64,000 nucleotides of DNA from CAZOJJ01 sp964580105 (GCA_964580105.1 CAZOJJ010000003.1:41138-105137), one strand, 5' to 3'; counted from the first letter of the stretch, positions 24,791 through 33,037 are shown. Numbers and translations are program-made. The notes: a model not told the origin generated them from the letters alone.

Positions 24791-26050
24791 TCATCCTTCC
24801 CGCACCAGTGGCATCGTCATGCAGCGAGGGCCGCCGCGCCCGCGCGAGAGCTCGTGGCCCGTCAGCTTCACCGCGATGCGCGCGCCGTCCTCGACCTCGT
24901 TGTCGCCGTAGAAGTCGAGGAAGCTCTCCATGTCGGTGACGTGGAAGTCGTGCCGGCGCAGGGCGTCGAAGGTGATGTGGTTGCGCTCGTAGCCGACGAC
25001 GAAGCCGGGGGCGACGGCGAAGAGGTTGGCGCCGTCGGTCCACTGCTCGCGCCGCTGGGCGATGGGGTCGTCGCCGCCGCAGGGGATGAACGTGATCGCG
25101 CGGCCGGTCATCTCCTGGAGCGCCACCTTGAGGCTCGGCAGGATGCGCAGGCGGAAGCCGTCCGGCCCGTCGCCCGCCTCGAAGTGGAAGACGTTGTCGC
25201 GGGAGGCCTCGATGATGGGCGGGAAGACGACGCAGGTGTCGGGGTCGGCGAAGGTGAACACCGTGTCGAGGTGCATGCACGCGCGCTGCTTGGGCAAGTT
25301 CACCATCAGCACGTGCTGGACGGGCGTCCGCGTCAGCAGGGCGCGCGTGACGGCCATGACGCCGCCGAGGCTGGTCCGCTCGCTCTGTCCGATGAGCACG
25401 AGCTCCTCGTTAACGACGAGGAGGTCGCCGCCCTCGAAGGAGACGTGCGGCGGCAGCTCGATGAGCCGGTCGCGCGCCGGGGCGAAGCGGGGGTGGTGGC
25501 GGAGCACCGTCTGGATGATGACGCTCTCGGGCAGGCGCGCGGGCTTGGCGGCGTGGCTGAGGATGACGTGGTCGCCCACGACGGCCGAGAGGTCCCGCGT
25601 GAACAGCAGGTTCGGCAGCGGGTGCGCCGAGACGGGGAAGGGGGCCTGGCCCGTGAGGGCGAAGCGATGCAGGCCGTCGGCGTCGAGCCCGTTCAGCTCG
25701 CGCTCGTAGGCCTCGAAGTTGCGCGTCGGCAGCGCCTCGATGAGCGAGGCGACGTAGTCCTGCCGGGCGGCTTCCGACTCGAACGCCTCACGCAGCAGCG
25801 TGCTGAGCTGGAGCACGGCCCCGGACGGCCCGACGACCTTCTCGAAGAACCGGCACAGCATCGTGTGCTCCTCCTGCGCCCGGTCGAGGAAGAGGATGTC
25901 GTCGAAGAGCAGCTCGTCCTTGTTCTCGGGCGAGACGAGGGCCATCTCGTCGCCCGGCGTATGGACGACGACCTGGCGGAGGTGGGCCGTCTCCGAGACG
26001 ATGTGCAGGCGCAGCGTCTCGGGCGTCGGGTTCGGGGGCGTAGCGATCAT
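24791..26050 (-). CDS. arcA: arginine deiminase
   Basis: A 419-residue arginine deiminase, converting L-arginine to citrulline and ammonia. Catalytic elements are visible: the substrate Asp region HVSFEGGD, the catalytic His in ACMHLDTVFTF, and the nucleophile Cys410 in GGPRCMTMPL. ATG 26050 is chosen; the frame stays open another 25 codons but only into a repeat-containing spacer. Carbamoyl-transferase and carbamate-kinase partners are not adjacent, so it may serve arginine catabolism or acid tolerance alone. Its upstream region holds a 16-bp direct repeat and a 20-bp tandem repeat that could regulate it. Confidence 0.93.
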   Translation of the reverse strand: MIATPPNPTPETLRLHIVSETAHLRQVVVHTPGDEMALVSPENKDELLFDDILFLDRAQEEHTMLCRFFEKVVGPSGAVLQLSTLLREAFESEAARQDYVASLIEALPTRNFEAYERELNGLDADGLHRFALTGQAPFPVSAHPLPNLLFTRDLSAVVGDHVILSHAAKPARLPESVIIQTVLRHHPRFAPARDRLIELPPHVSFEGGDLLVVNEELVLIGQSERTSLGGVMAVTRALLTRTPVQHVLMVNLPKQRACMHLDTVFTFADPDTCVVFPPIIEASRDNVFHFEAGDGPDGFRLRILPSLKVALQEMTGRAITFIPCGGDDPIAQRREQWTDGANLFAVAPGFVVGYERNHITFDALRRHDFHVTDMESFLDFYGDNEVEDGARIAVKLTGHELSRGRGGPRCMTMPLVREG

Positions 26051-26067
26051 GGAAGCAGGAGCGCGGG

Positions 26068-26099
26068 AAACGGTGGCTGCACGAAACGGTGGCTGCACG
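26068..26099. repeat. 16-bp direct repeat, two copies
   Basis: AAACGGTGGCTGCACG occurs at 26068-26083 and again at 26084-26099, immediately upstream of arcA. Confidence 0.8.
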
Positions 26100-26140
26100 A
26101 TAGGGCCCGGGAAGGACGGGGGCAAGTCGCCGGCGGCGCA

Positions 26141-26207
26141 GAACGCGTGGAAGTGCGTACGAACGCGTAGAAGTACGTACGAACGCGTAGAAGTACGTAC
26201 GAACGCG
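26141..26207. repeat. 20-bp tandem repeat, 3.3 copies, upstream of arcA
   Basis: The unit GAACGCGTAGAAGTACGTAC is exact at 26161-26180 and 26181-26200, has two changes at 26141-26160, and a partial copy follows at 26201-26207. Each unit contains the palindromes ACGCGT and GTACGTAC, so it could act as an iterated protein-binding site. It lies 90-160 nt upstream of the arcA start. Confidence 0.85.
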
Positions 26208-26245
26208 AGCGGGCAGGAAGGGGATCGGCCTTCCTGCCCGCTCGC
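26205..26245 (-). terminator. terminator hairpin after the small membrane protein gene
   Basis: A perfect 17-bp stem (26205-26221 with 26229-26245) with a 7-nt loop, 22 nt beyond the stop at 26268 on the minus strand. It should insulate arcA from the upstream genes. Confidence 0.7.
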
Positions 26246-26267
26246 GAGGTTCCTCGGGTTTCGGCTG

Positions 26268-26456
26268 CTACCGCCGTCGCTCGCGGAGGAGCTCGAAGAA
26301 CCGCAGCACGGCCGCCACGATGAGCAGCAGCACCAGCACGCGCAGGCCGATCCCCAGCAGCGCCATCCCGATCTTGAACAGGAAGGCGAGGAGCGAGAAC
26401 GCCACCATGAGCACGATGGCGACGAGCATCAGCTGGAGGATGCGCTGGATCAGCAT
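26268..26456 (-). CDS. small hydrophobic membrane protein
   Basis: A 62-residue protein with two predicted transmembrane stretches (about residues 8-30 and 34-55) and a basic tail FFELLRERRR. I do not recognise a family. It begins 20 nt after the kelch-lipoprotein gene on the same strand and is followed by a strong hairpin, which supports its being a real, last gene of a transcript. Confidence 0.6.
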   Translation of the reverse strand: MLIQRILQLMLVAIVLMVAFSLLAFLFKIGMALLGIGLRVLVLLLIVAAVLRFFELLRERRR

Positions 26457-26476
26457 GGGCGTAGGGGGCCGCGCGG

Positions 26477-27835
26477 TCAGGGGGCGTCTGGGAAGATGAT
26501 TTCGGCCGAAGCAAGCACCGTGCCCTGGGCGTTGGTGCCGCCGAGGAGCAGTATTCGGCCGCTCGGCAGTAAGGTTGCGGTGTGCCGCTGGCGCGGCGTG
26601 CGAAGGTGCCGCGAGGCGGGCCCGGCGAAGAACCGCCCGGCGCCGTCCGCGAACACCTCCATACTACGCACGACGGTCCCGCCCGGGGTTCGACCCCCGG
26701 CGAGGAGCGCGAGCCCGGGGCTGAACGGGGCGCCGGCGTGGGCGATCCGGTTCTCTCGCATCGGCGGGAGCGACTCCTCCAGCGTCTCGAACGGGAAAAA
26801 GAACGCCGACGGTGTCTGGAGGAACCGGAAGGCGACGGGGGCCGCGGTGCCCCCACCGGGCTCGGCGTACGTGCCGGCGACGAGGCTGCGGACGTACCCA
26901 CCCTGCGGCGGAAGCGGGAGTTGCACGTGGTTCGCTGCGGGCGGGAACGCGCCGACGCCTCCGCCCGGCGAGAGGTTGACGAGCGAGTCCACGCCCGCCG
27001 TGGAGCGCACCTCCAGGACGGTGACGTCCGAGCGGGTGCCGACCTCGGCGGTGCCGAGCGGGCCGCGCCCGCCGTAGAGATAGACGAACGTGCGGTTCTG
27101 GTCCGTCAGCACGTGCGCCGTGTGGAACGCCCGCTCGACGGGCGCGCCCGCGAACGGCAGCGTCGTGAAGGCGTCGGCGGACGGGTCGTACAGCTCGCCC
27201 GTCGTGGCGAACGAGGCGGCGCTGGTCGGGGTCGGCGTCGTCGCGCCACCGACGATGAGGACGCGGCCGTCGGGGAGCCGCGAGGCGGTGTGACCCAGCC
27301 TCGGCTTCGCCAGCACTGCGTGCGAGGGTGCGACGAGGAGCTCGAGGCCGCTCTCGCCGACGAAGACGGAAGAGCCGAGGGCGGTGCCGTCGCGGCCGGT
27401 GCCGCCGGTGACGAGCACCCGGCCGTCGTCGAGGAGCGTCGCGGTGTGGTCGGCGCGGGCCTCGGGGAGCGCGAAAGCGGCCAACTCGCCCGTCTGGAGG
27501 GGGAGGTAGACGGCGAAGAGCGTGTCGGTGCCGGCGTTGCCCTCGCGGTCGGTCGCCTCTACGCGGAGCGTGTTGAGGCCGAGCTCCAGGTCGAGCGTGT
27601 CCAGGAACGCGTCGAGGTCGGGGACGTGCGTGGCCGCCTCGCCGTTGACCTCGACGCGGGCAATCGTCCGGAGCGCCGTTACGCGGAGCGCGAGGATCAG
27701 CCGGGCGTCCGTTCGCACCGTGTCCAACCCGGGGCGGAGCACCTCGATCCGGGGCGGGTCGAGCGGCACGAACGGCCGGTCGCAGCCGGCGAGGGCGGCG
27801 GCGAAGACGAGCGCGAAGAACAGGCGGAGCCGCAT
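26477..27835 (-). CDS. kelch-repeat lipoprotein
   Basis: A 452-residue lipoprotein (MRLRLFFALVFAAALAGC, Cys18). After an Ig-like stretch (LDTVRTDARLILALRVTALR and GLNTLRVEATDREGNAGTD) come kelch/galactose-oxidase-like blades with the motif R-x-x-HTATLL-x-DGRVLVTGG, repeated at least three times, including RLGHTASRLPDGRVLIVGG and RQRHTATLLPSGRILLLGG. A beta-propeller on the periplasmic or outer face is predicted; ligand unknown. Starts 26 nt after the truA stop, so it may be translated from the same message. Confidence 0.82.
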   Translation of the reverse strand: MRLRLFFALVFAAALAGCDRPFVPLDPPRIEVLRPGLDTVRTDARLILALRVTALRTIARVEVNGEAATHVPDLDAFLDTLDLELGLNTLRVEATDREGNAGTDTLFAVYLPLQTGELAAFALPEARADHTATLLDDGRVLVTGGTGRDGTALGSSVFVGESGLELLVAPSHAVLAKPRLGHTASRLPDGRVLIVGGATTPTPTSAASFATTGELYDPSADAFTTLPFAGAPVERAFHTAHVLTDQNRTFVYLYGGRGPLGTAEVGTRSDVTVLEVRSTAGVDSLVNLSPGGGVGAFPPAANHVQLPLPPQGGYVRSLVAGTYAEPGGGTAAPVAFRFLQTPSAFFFPFETLEESLPPMRENRIAHAGAPFSPGLALLAGGRTPGGTVVRSMEVFADGAGRFFAGPASRHLRTPRQRHTATLLPSGRILLLGGTNAQGTVLASAEIIFPDAP

Positions 27836-27861
27836 CGGGCGAGGAGGAACGGGCGGAGAAG

Positions 27862-28638
27862 CTACGGCCGGCGCGGGGGCGCGGCGTTCGCGAAGACGGG
27901 CGTCGGGTAGTCCACCCGCTCGAGGACGAGGCCGTGCGCCGGCGCGGCCGGGCCCGCTCCGCGTCGGTCGCGCGCGGCCAGGAGGGCGCCGAGGCTCTCC
28001 GCCGCCCGCCGCCCGCGCCCGACCTGAAGCAACGTTCCGACGACGGCGCGGACCATCCCGTGCAGGAACCGGTCGGCCGCGATCTCGAAGCGCCAGTCGC
28101 CCACCCGCGCCTCGGGGACCCAGCGGGCGCACTCGACGGTGCACACCCGGTTCTTCGTCTCCGACCGGGCGATGCAGAACGAGTCGAAGTCGTGCCTGCC
28201 GAGGAGGGCCTCGGCGGCGCGGTTCATGGCGTCGAAGTCGGGGCCGGGGCGGAGCACGACGCGGGTCGTCCGGTCGAGGGCGCGGGGCGCCGTGCTGACG
28301 TGGTAGTGGTAGGTGCGGCGGACGGCGTCGTAGCGCGCGTGGAAACCGTCCGGTGCCGGCTCCACGGCCAGGACGGCGATGGGCTCGGGTAGCAGTCCGT
28401 TCAAGGAGGCCAGGAGCCGGAAGGGCTCGACGGCCGCGTCCGTCTCGAAGTGTGCCACCTGTCCCCGCGCGTGGACGCCCGCGTCCGTCCGCCCCGAACC
28501 CACGACGCCGACGCGCGCGCGGAGTGCCGTCGCCAGCGCGTCTTCGAGGGCCTGCTGGACGGTGGGGCCGTGCGGCTGGACCTGCCAGCCGTGGAAGCCG
28601 GAGCCGTCGTACTCGACGAGGAGGCGGTAGGTGGGCAC
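27862..28638 (-). CDS. truA: tRNA pseudouridine(38-40) synthase
   Basis: A 258-residue TruA. The catalytic aspartate is Asp52 in GSGRTDAGVHA; other family blocks are YDGSGFHGWQVQP at the N-terminus, DAVRRTYHYHV in the middle, and FLHGMVRAVVGTLLQVGRG near the end. It isomerises uridines 38-40 in the anticodon stem of tRNAs. Divergent from aroK across a 53-nt gap that contains one arm of an inverted heptamer repeat. Confidence 0.95.
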   Translation of the reverse strand: MPTYRLLVEYDGSGFHGWQVQPHGPTVQQALEDALATALRARVGVVGSGRTDAGVHARGQVAHFETDAAVEPFRLLASLNGLLPEPIAVLAVEPAPDGFHARYDAVRRTYHYHVSTAPRALDRTTRVVLRPGPDFDAMNRAAEALLGRHDFDSFCIARSETKNRVCTVECARWVPEARVGDWRFEIAADRFLHGMVRAVVGTLLQVGRGRRAAESLGALLAARDRRGAGPAAPAHGLVLERVDYPTPVFANAAPPRRP

Positions 28639-28644
28639 GGCGTC

Positions 28645-28729
28645 GGGAGAAGTCGGAAGTTAGAAGGACGAAACGAGCGCAGAGGTCCGGCGTGGACTTC
28701 GAACTTCCCACTTCTCCCTTCGCACTTCC
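28645..28729. repeat. inverted, degenerate heptamer repeats around the aroK start
   Basis: 28645-28666 and 28697-28718 form a 22-bp inverted repeat with two mismatches and a 30-nt loop. Both arms show 7-bp periodicity: GAGAAGT/CGGAAGT/TAGAAGG on the left, and ACTTCCC/ACTTCTC/CCTTCGC/ACTTCCA on the right. The same heptamer (GAGAAGT) forms the perfect array at 63939-64000. Confidence 0.7.
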
Positions 28730-29255
28730 AACCCCCCGGCTCTACCTGACCGGCTTCATGGGCAGCGGCAAGACGACCGCCGCCTGGCACCTCGCCTCGC
28801 GGTTGGGGTGGACGTGGATGGACCTCGACCGGCTCACGGCCGTCCTCGCCGGGCGCTCCGTCGCCGCGCTGTTCGCCGAGGGGGAGGCCGCCTTCCGCCG
28901 GGCCGAGGCGGACACCCTCGCGCGGACGTTCGACACGCGCAACGTCGTCGTGGCCACGGGCGGTGGGGCGCTCGTGCAGCCGGGGGCGATGGAGCGGGCG
29001 AAGGCCGCCGGCACCGTCGTCTACCTCCGCCTCCGGCCCGAGACGCTCGCGGCCCGCCTGGCCGGCGACACGTCGCGCCCCCTCCTCCTCGGCGCCGACG
29101 GCGAGCCCCTCGACGACGAGGCGCGGTTGGCGCGCATCGAGACCCTCCTCGCCGAGCGGGCGCCGATCTACGAGCGGGCCGACGTGGTCGTGGACGCTGA
29201 CGCGCTCTCGCCCTACGAGATCGCCGAGGCGGTCGCAGGTCGATTCACCGCGTGA
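28692..29255 (+). CDS. aroK: shikimate kinase
   Basis: A shikimate kinase of about 187 residues (step five of chorismate synthesis; ATP-dependent 3-phosphorylation of shikimate). Walker A GFMGSGKTT begins at residue 21, the substrate Asp-Arg lies in WMDLDRL, and VVATGGGALVQP is the glycine-rich shikimate loop. The lid Arg lies in GDTSRPLLL. The start is a GTG at 28692, since no ATG or TTG lies between it and the core. This means residues 3-14 (FELPTSPFALPT) are encoded by the degenerate heptamer repeat, which is odd. It converges with rnhB, overlapping by 11 nt. Confidence 0.88.
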   Translation: MDFELPTSPFALPTPRLYLTGFMGSGKTTAAWHLASRLGWTWMDLDRLTAVLAGRSVAALFAEGEAAFRRAEADTLARTFDTRNVVVATGGGALVQPGAMERAKAAGTVVYLRLRPETLAARLAGDTSRPLLLGADGEPLDDEARLARIETLLAERAPIYERADVVVDADALSPYEIAEAVAGRFTA

Positions 29256-29841
29256 GCCGGAACGTGCGGCGATGGTGCGGGCTGGGACCGTGCGCGGCCA
29301 GGGCGGCGTAGTGCTCGGCCGTCGGGTAGCCCTTGTGGCTCGCCCAGCCATACACCGGAAACGCGGCGTGGAGGTCCACCATCAGCCGGTCCCGCGTCAC
29401 CTTGGCGACGACGGAGGCCGCCGCGATGGACAGGCTGCGGCCGTCCCCCTTCACGACGGTAGCCTGCACGCACGGCGGGTCCTTGATCGGCTGCTTGCCG
29501 TCCACGAGGAGCGCGTCGGGGGGAACGACCAGGTTCAGGACCGCCCGGCGCATCGCCTCCAGCGCCGCGTGCAGGACGTTGAGCCGGTCGATCTCCTCCG
29601 GCGAGCACTGCCCGACGCCGACCGCCAGCGCCTCGGCGTGGACGCGGTCGAAGAGCGCGTCGCGCTGGCCGGCCGAGAGCTTCTTGGAGTCGTCGAGCCC
29701 CGGCAGGCGGGCGTCGGGCGGAAGGATGACGGCGGCGGCTACGACGGGGCCGGCGAGGCAGCCGCGCCCGGCCTCGTCGAGCCCGGCCACGTAGCGCCGG
29801 CCCGCCCGCCAGTGGGCCTCTTCGAGGGTGAAGTCGGGCAA
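29245..29841 (-). CDS. rnhB: ribonuclease HII
   Basis: An RNase HII that nicks RNA-DNA hybrids and excises single ribonucleotides. Acidic catalytic residues are in GLDEAGRGCLAGP (Asp-Glu), LLVDG and the later AAASVVAKVTRDRLM block, and GDGRSLSIAAAS fits the family. I chose TTG 29841, giving 198 residues and the usual distance to the DEAGRG motif. An in-frame ATG at 29940 would add 33 residues unlike the family and would start at the -10 box of the rho promoter on the opposite strand. Convergent with aroK. Confidence 0.9.
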   Translation of the reverse strand: MPDFTLEEAHWRAGRRYVAGLDEAGRGCLAGPVVAAAVILPPDARLPGLDDSKKLSAGQRDALFDRVHAEALAVGVGQCSPEEIDRLNVLHAALEAMRRAVLNLVVPPDALLVDGKQPIKDPPCVQATVVKGDGRSLSIAAASVVAKVTRDRLMVDLHAAFPVYGWASHKGYPTAEHYAALAAHGPSPHHRRTFRLTR

Positions 29842-29918
29842 GGGACGTAAGGGAGGTGTGCGGAAGAGGGCCGGGGCGGGCAGGATACGAGCCCGCTCGG
29901 CCGGAACTGCAAGGGTTC

Positions 29919-29947
29919 TTGATGGAGGCGTGGAAACCATCTATATT
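29919..29947 (+). promoter_or_regulatory. sigma-70-like promoter upstream of rho
   Basis: TTGATG (29919-29924) and TATATT (29942-29947) with an ideal 17-nt spacer. The start would be near 29954, leaving a leader of about 460 nt before rho ATG 30414. Confidence 0.55.
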
Positions 29948-29953
29948 GAGCGG

Positions 29954-30413
29954 CGTGTGATGAAACCAGGGCCCCAGGGGGCGGACGTGGGGTGTGCCGC
30001 CAATCCCTGCCGATTCGGTCGGAAGCGGGCCTGCGAGGTCGCCCTCTGCCTGCGGGAAGTCGCGGGGTGAATCGTTCCCCGAGATCCCGGCCCGTGGACA
30101 GGCGCGGTGCGCGAACCGTCTGGGCGACCTGACACTCGCACCCCATCCCGGGTGCTCCGGCCTCCCACGGTTTGCCGGCCGGGCCCCACGATCCGCTTGC
30201 CCGTGAACGACGCGCGCCGCTACGCCGTGACGTTCCGCCCGGGCCGTTCCTCCGCCGCGACTTCCGGCGCTACGAGCGCCGTTTCCCGACTCCCGCGCAC
30301 GCTGCTGCGCCCCCTCGCTCCCGTGCCGGCGGCACGGACTCCCACAGCCTCGTTACCCGTTACGGCCCCCGCTGGCGGTGGGTCGTCCCCCGTTTCACCA
30401 GCCATCCTCGTTC
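29954..30413 (+). promoter_or_regulatory. long untranslated leader of rho
   Basis: This 460-nt stretch holds no convincing gene. The second half (30200-30413) is C-rich with modest hairpins, for example CGGCGCT/AGCGCCG near 30268 and GTGCCG/CGGCAC near 30325. In E. coli, rho is autoregulated by Rho-dependent termination within its own leader. The length and C-richness here fit that, but it is inference. Confidence 0.4.
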
Positions 30414-32120
30414 ATGGCCGACCAGCCGACCCGTCGCAGCCGCACCCAAGCGGATCCAACGACGGACGTTCAGGAACCCACTCCGGCCGCCGACGCCCCG
30501 GAAGACGCCGACGCCAAGCCGCGCCGACGCGCCGCGCGCTCGACGGCCGCCAAGCCGACGAGCGCGTCCCGCCGCTCCCGCTCGAAGGAGGCGGCCGCGG
30601 ACGCCGCCGAGGCGCCCGCACCTGAGGCCGCTCCCGAAGGCAAGCCGGCCCGGAAGCGGACCCCGCGCCGCGCCCGCACCAACGGTCAGGCCGAACCCGA
30701 ACTCGTCGCCTCCTCGGATGCGGTGCCGGCCGACACGGCCGAGGAATCGGACCGGACGGAGGACGCGGCCGACGACACCAACGCGGATAAGGACCGGGGC
30801 CGCGACCGGGACGACCGCTCCCGCGACGACCGCTCCCGCGACGACCGCTCCCGCGACGACCGCTCCCGCGACGACCGCTCCCGCGACGACAACCGGAACG
30901 ACGGTCGCGACGGCGGGCAGAGCCGCCGCCGCAAGCGCGACCGTCGCAAGAAAGACCGCGGCAACCGCAGCGACGACCGCAACGACAACGGCGGCGGCCA
31001 TCCGGGCGAGCCCTTCGAGGGAATGCTGGAGCTGATCGGCGACAAGAAGTTCGGCTTCATCCGTCAGATCACGACCTCGCTGCAGAAGGGCGACAACGAC
31101 CCCTTCATGCCGCCCCCGCTCATCCAGAAGCACAACCTCCGCGACGGCGTCGCCCTCAAAGGGATCATCAAGCCCGGCCGCAAGGGCGCCTGGCAGGTCA
31201 CCCGCGTGGACGAGGTCATGGGGATGGACCCCGACGAGTGGAAGGAGACGGCCGACTTCGACGAGGGCCTCGTCATCTACCCCGACGAGAAGCTCAACCT
31301 CGTCACCGACCCGTCCGACTTCTCGATGCGCATCGTCGACCTCGTGGCGCCGCTGGGCAAGGGGCAGCGCGCCCTGATCGTCGCGCCGCCGCGGGCGGGC
31401 AAGACGGTCATGCTCAAGCAGATGGCCGCCGGCATCGCCAAGAACCACCCCGAGGTCAAGCTCGTCGCCCTCCTCATCGACGAGCGCCCGGAGGAGGTCA
31501 CCGACTTCCGCCGCAACACCGACGCGATGGTGTTCGCCTCGTCGAACGACTACGGCGAGGACAACCACATCCGCGTGGCCACCCTCGCCTTCGAGTACGC
31601 CCGCCGGCTCGTCGAGCAGGGCCACGACGTGGTCATGCTGCTCGACTCGCTCACCCGCCTCGGGCGCACCTTCAACCTCTGGGGCGGCAACTCCGGCCGC
31701 ACCATGTCCGGCGGCCTCGACGCCCGCGCGCTCGTGATGCCGCGCAAGATCTTCGGCGCGGCCCGCAACATCGAGCACGGCGGCTCCCTGACCATCATCG
31801 CCACGGCGCTCGTCGAGACGGGCTCGCGGATGGACGACGTGATCTTCGAGGAGTTCAAGGGCACCGGCAACGCGGAGATCGTGCTCGACCGCGAACTGGC
31901 GGACAAGCGGATTTACCCGGCCATCAACATCCGGAAGTCCGGCACACGGAACGAGGAGCGGCTCATGAGCGAGGAGCAGATGCGCCAGCGCACGATGCTC
32001 TTCCGCGTGCTCTCCGAGCGGCATCCCGTCGAAGCCATGCAGGCCCTGCTGAAGCAGGTTCAGCGCAGCCCGTCGAACGTGCACCTGCTCAACGAGCTGA
32101 TCCCGGAGCAGACGTACTAA
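30414..32120 (+). CDS. rho: transcription termination factor Rho with long disordered N-terminus
   Basis: A 568-residue Rho, the hexameric RNA helicase that ends transcription. Residues 1 to about 200 are a low-complexity, charged extension rich in Arg, Asp, Lys and Ala that includes five exact DDRSR repeats (30810-30884). The RNA-binding cold-shock-like domain begins at FEGMLELIGDKKFGFIRQ. The motor has Walker A PPRAGKT (325-331), Walker B VVMLLDSLTRLGR and the Q-loop region LWGGNSGRTMSGGLD. Long disordered extensions are known in Bacteroidota Rho, and in Bacteroides one drives condensate formation. The ATG at 30414 is chosen; an upstream in-frame ATG adds 12 residues only. Confidence 0.95.
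   Translation: MADQPTRRSRTQADPTTDVQEPTPAADAPEDADAKPRRRAARSTAAKPTSASRRSRSKEAAADAAEAPAPEAAPEGKPARKRTPRRARTNGQAEPELVASSDAVPADTAEESDRTEDAADDTNADKDRGRDRDDRSRDDRSRDDRSRDDRSRDDRSRDDNRNDGRDGGQSRRRKRDRRKKDRGNRSDDRNDNGGGHPGEPFEGMLELIGDKKFGFIRQITTSLQKGDNDPFMPPPLIQKHNLRDGVALKGIIKPGRKGAWQVTRVDEVMGMDPDEWKETADFDEGLVIYPDEKLNLVTDPSDFSMRIVDLVAPLGKGQRALIVAPPRAGKTVMLKQMAAGIAKNHPEVKLVALLIDERPEEVTDFRRNTDAMVFASSNDYGEDNHIRVATLAFEYARRLVEQGHDVVMLLDSLTRLGRTFNLWGGNSGRTMSGGLDARALVMPRKIFGAARNIEHGGSLTIIATALVETGSRMDDVIFEEFKGTGNAEIVLDRELADKRIYPAINIRKSGTRNEERLMSEEQMRQRTMLFRVLSERHPVEAMQALLKQVQRSPSNVHLLNELIPEQTY
30810..30884 (+). repeat. 15-bp coding tandem repeat in rho (DDRSR x5)
   Basis: GACGACCGCTCCCGC is repeated five times without a mismatch, giving five DDRSR units in the disordered N-terminus. 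Exact nucleotide identity implies recent expansion or slippage. Confidence 0.95.
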
Positions 32121-32145
32121 CCGGCTCTGCCCACCTCGGTACCCC

Positions 32146-32173
32146 GTAGGGGCGCACGGCCGTGCGCCCCTAC
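32146..32173 (+). terminator. terminator hairpin after rho
   Basis: A perfect 28-nt palindrome, 25 nt downstream of the rho stop, followed by GTCGTTTCGG. Confidence 0.65.
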
Positions 32174-32237
32174 GTCGTTTCGGGGTTACGCGAACGAGGC
32201 GGCGCGTGTCTATCAGGCGTCACCCACGCTTGCCGCC

Positions 32238-32969
32238 ATGTTCGACGACCCCGCCGCGGAGCCCGAGATCCACTACGACTACGTCCCGCTCAACAAGCGC
32301 GACGAGGCCGAGCGCCCGCGCGAGAAGCTGCTCAAGCACGGCCCGGCCGCGCTGGCCGACGCCGAGCTGATCGCGCTCATCTTCGGGAGCGGGACGCGCG
32401 TGGGCGGGCGCAGCCTCTCGGCCATCGAGCTGGGGCAGGCGCTCCTCCGCGCCTACGGCTCGCTGGCGGGCATCGCGGGGCGCGATGCGAAGGTGCTCAC
32501 GCGCACGAAGGGCGTAGGCCCGGCGAAGGCGGCGCAGCTGGCGGCGGCGTTCGAGATCGGGCGGCGCGTGGAGGCGGCGGCCGAAGGCGAGCGCATCCAG
32601 GTCTGCTCCCCGGCCGACGTGGCGGCCGTCTACGGCCCGCGCCTGCGCGACCTGAGGCGCGAGGTGTTCGTCGTCGTCCACCTCAACACGGCCAACGTCA
32701 TCCTGGGCGACCATACGGTGAGCGAGGGCGGCCTCGCGGCGTCCATCGTCGAGCCGCGCGCGGTGTTTCAGCGGGCCATCCTGGAGAACGCCGCCAGCAT
32801 CGTGTGCCTGCACAACCACCCGTCGGGCAACCCCGAGCCGAGCCGGGAGGACGTGCAGATCACCAAACAGCTCGTCGAGGCGGGCAAGCTGATGGGCGTA
32901 CCCGTCCACGACCACCTCATCATCGCCGGGCGGGGCTACACGTCGCTGGCCGAGCGGGGGCTGATGTAG
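32238..32969 (+). CDS. radC: RadC/JAB-domain protein
   Basis: A 243-residue RadC-family protein. The N-terminal half has a helix-hairpin-helix (TRTKGVGPAKAAQLAAAFE). The C-terminal JAB/MPN metalloprotein domain has the JAMM signature HNHPSGNPEPSREDV, with His192, His194 and Asp205 as likely zinc ligands. Despite the name, the family has no proven DNA-repair role. It is flanked by hairpins on both sides and so appears monocistronic. Confidence 0.92.
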   Translation: MFDDPAAEPEIHYDYVPLNKRDEAERPREKLLKHGPAALADAELIALIFGSGTRVGGRSLSAIELGQALLRAYGSLAGIAGRDAKVLTRTKGVGPAKAAQLAAAFEIGRRVEAAAEGERIQVCSPADVAAVYGPRLRDLRREVFVVVHLNTANVILGDHTVSEGGLAASIVEPRAVFQRAILENAASIVCLHNHPSGNPEPSREDVQITKQLVEAGKLMGVPVHDHLIIAGRGYTSLAERGLM

Positions 32970-32978
32970 CCTCGTCCT

Positions 32979-33029
32979 GCGTATCGCGTACGGCGTGATG
33001 CGGCTTCCCTCACGCCGTACGCGATACGC
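32979..33029. terminator. bidirectional terminator between radC and the DprE2-like gene
   Basis: A perfect 20-bp inverted repeat (32979-32998 with 33010-33029) and 11-nt loop lie between two convergent genes, 9 nt from each stop codon. The symmetry suits both directions. Confidence 0.8.
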
Positions 33030-33037
33030 AACGCGCC

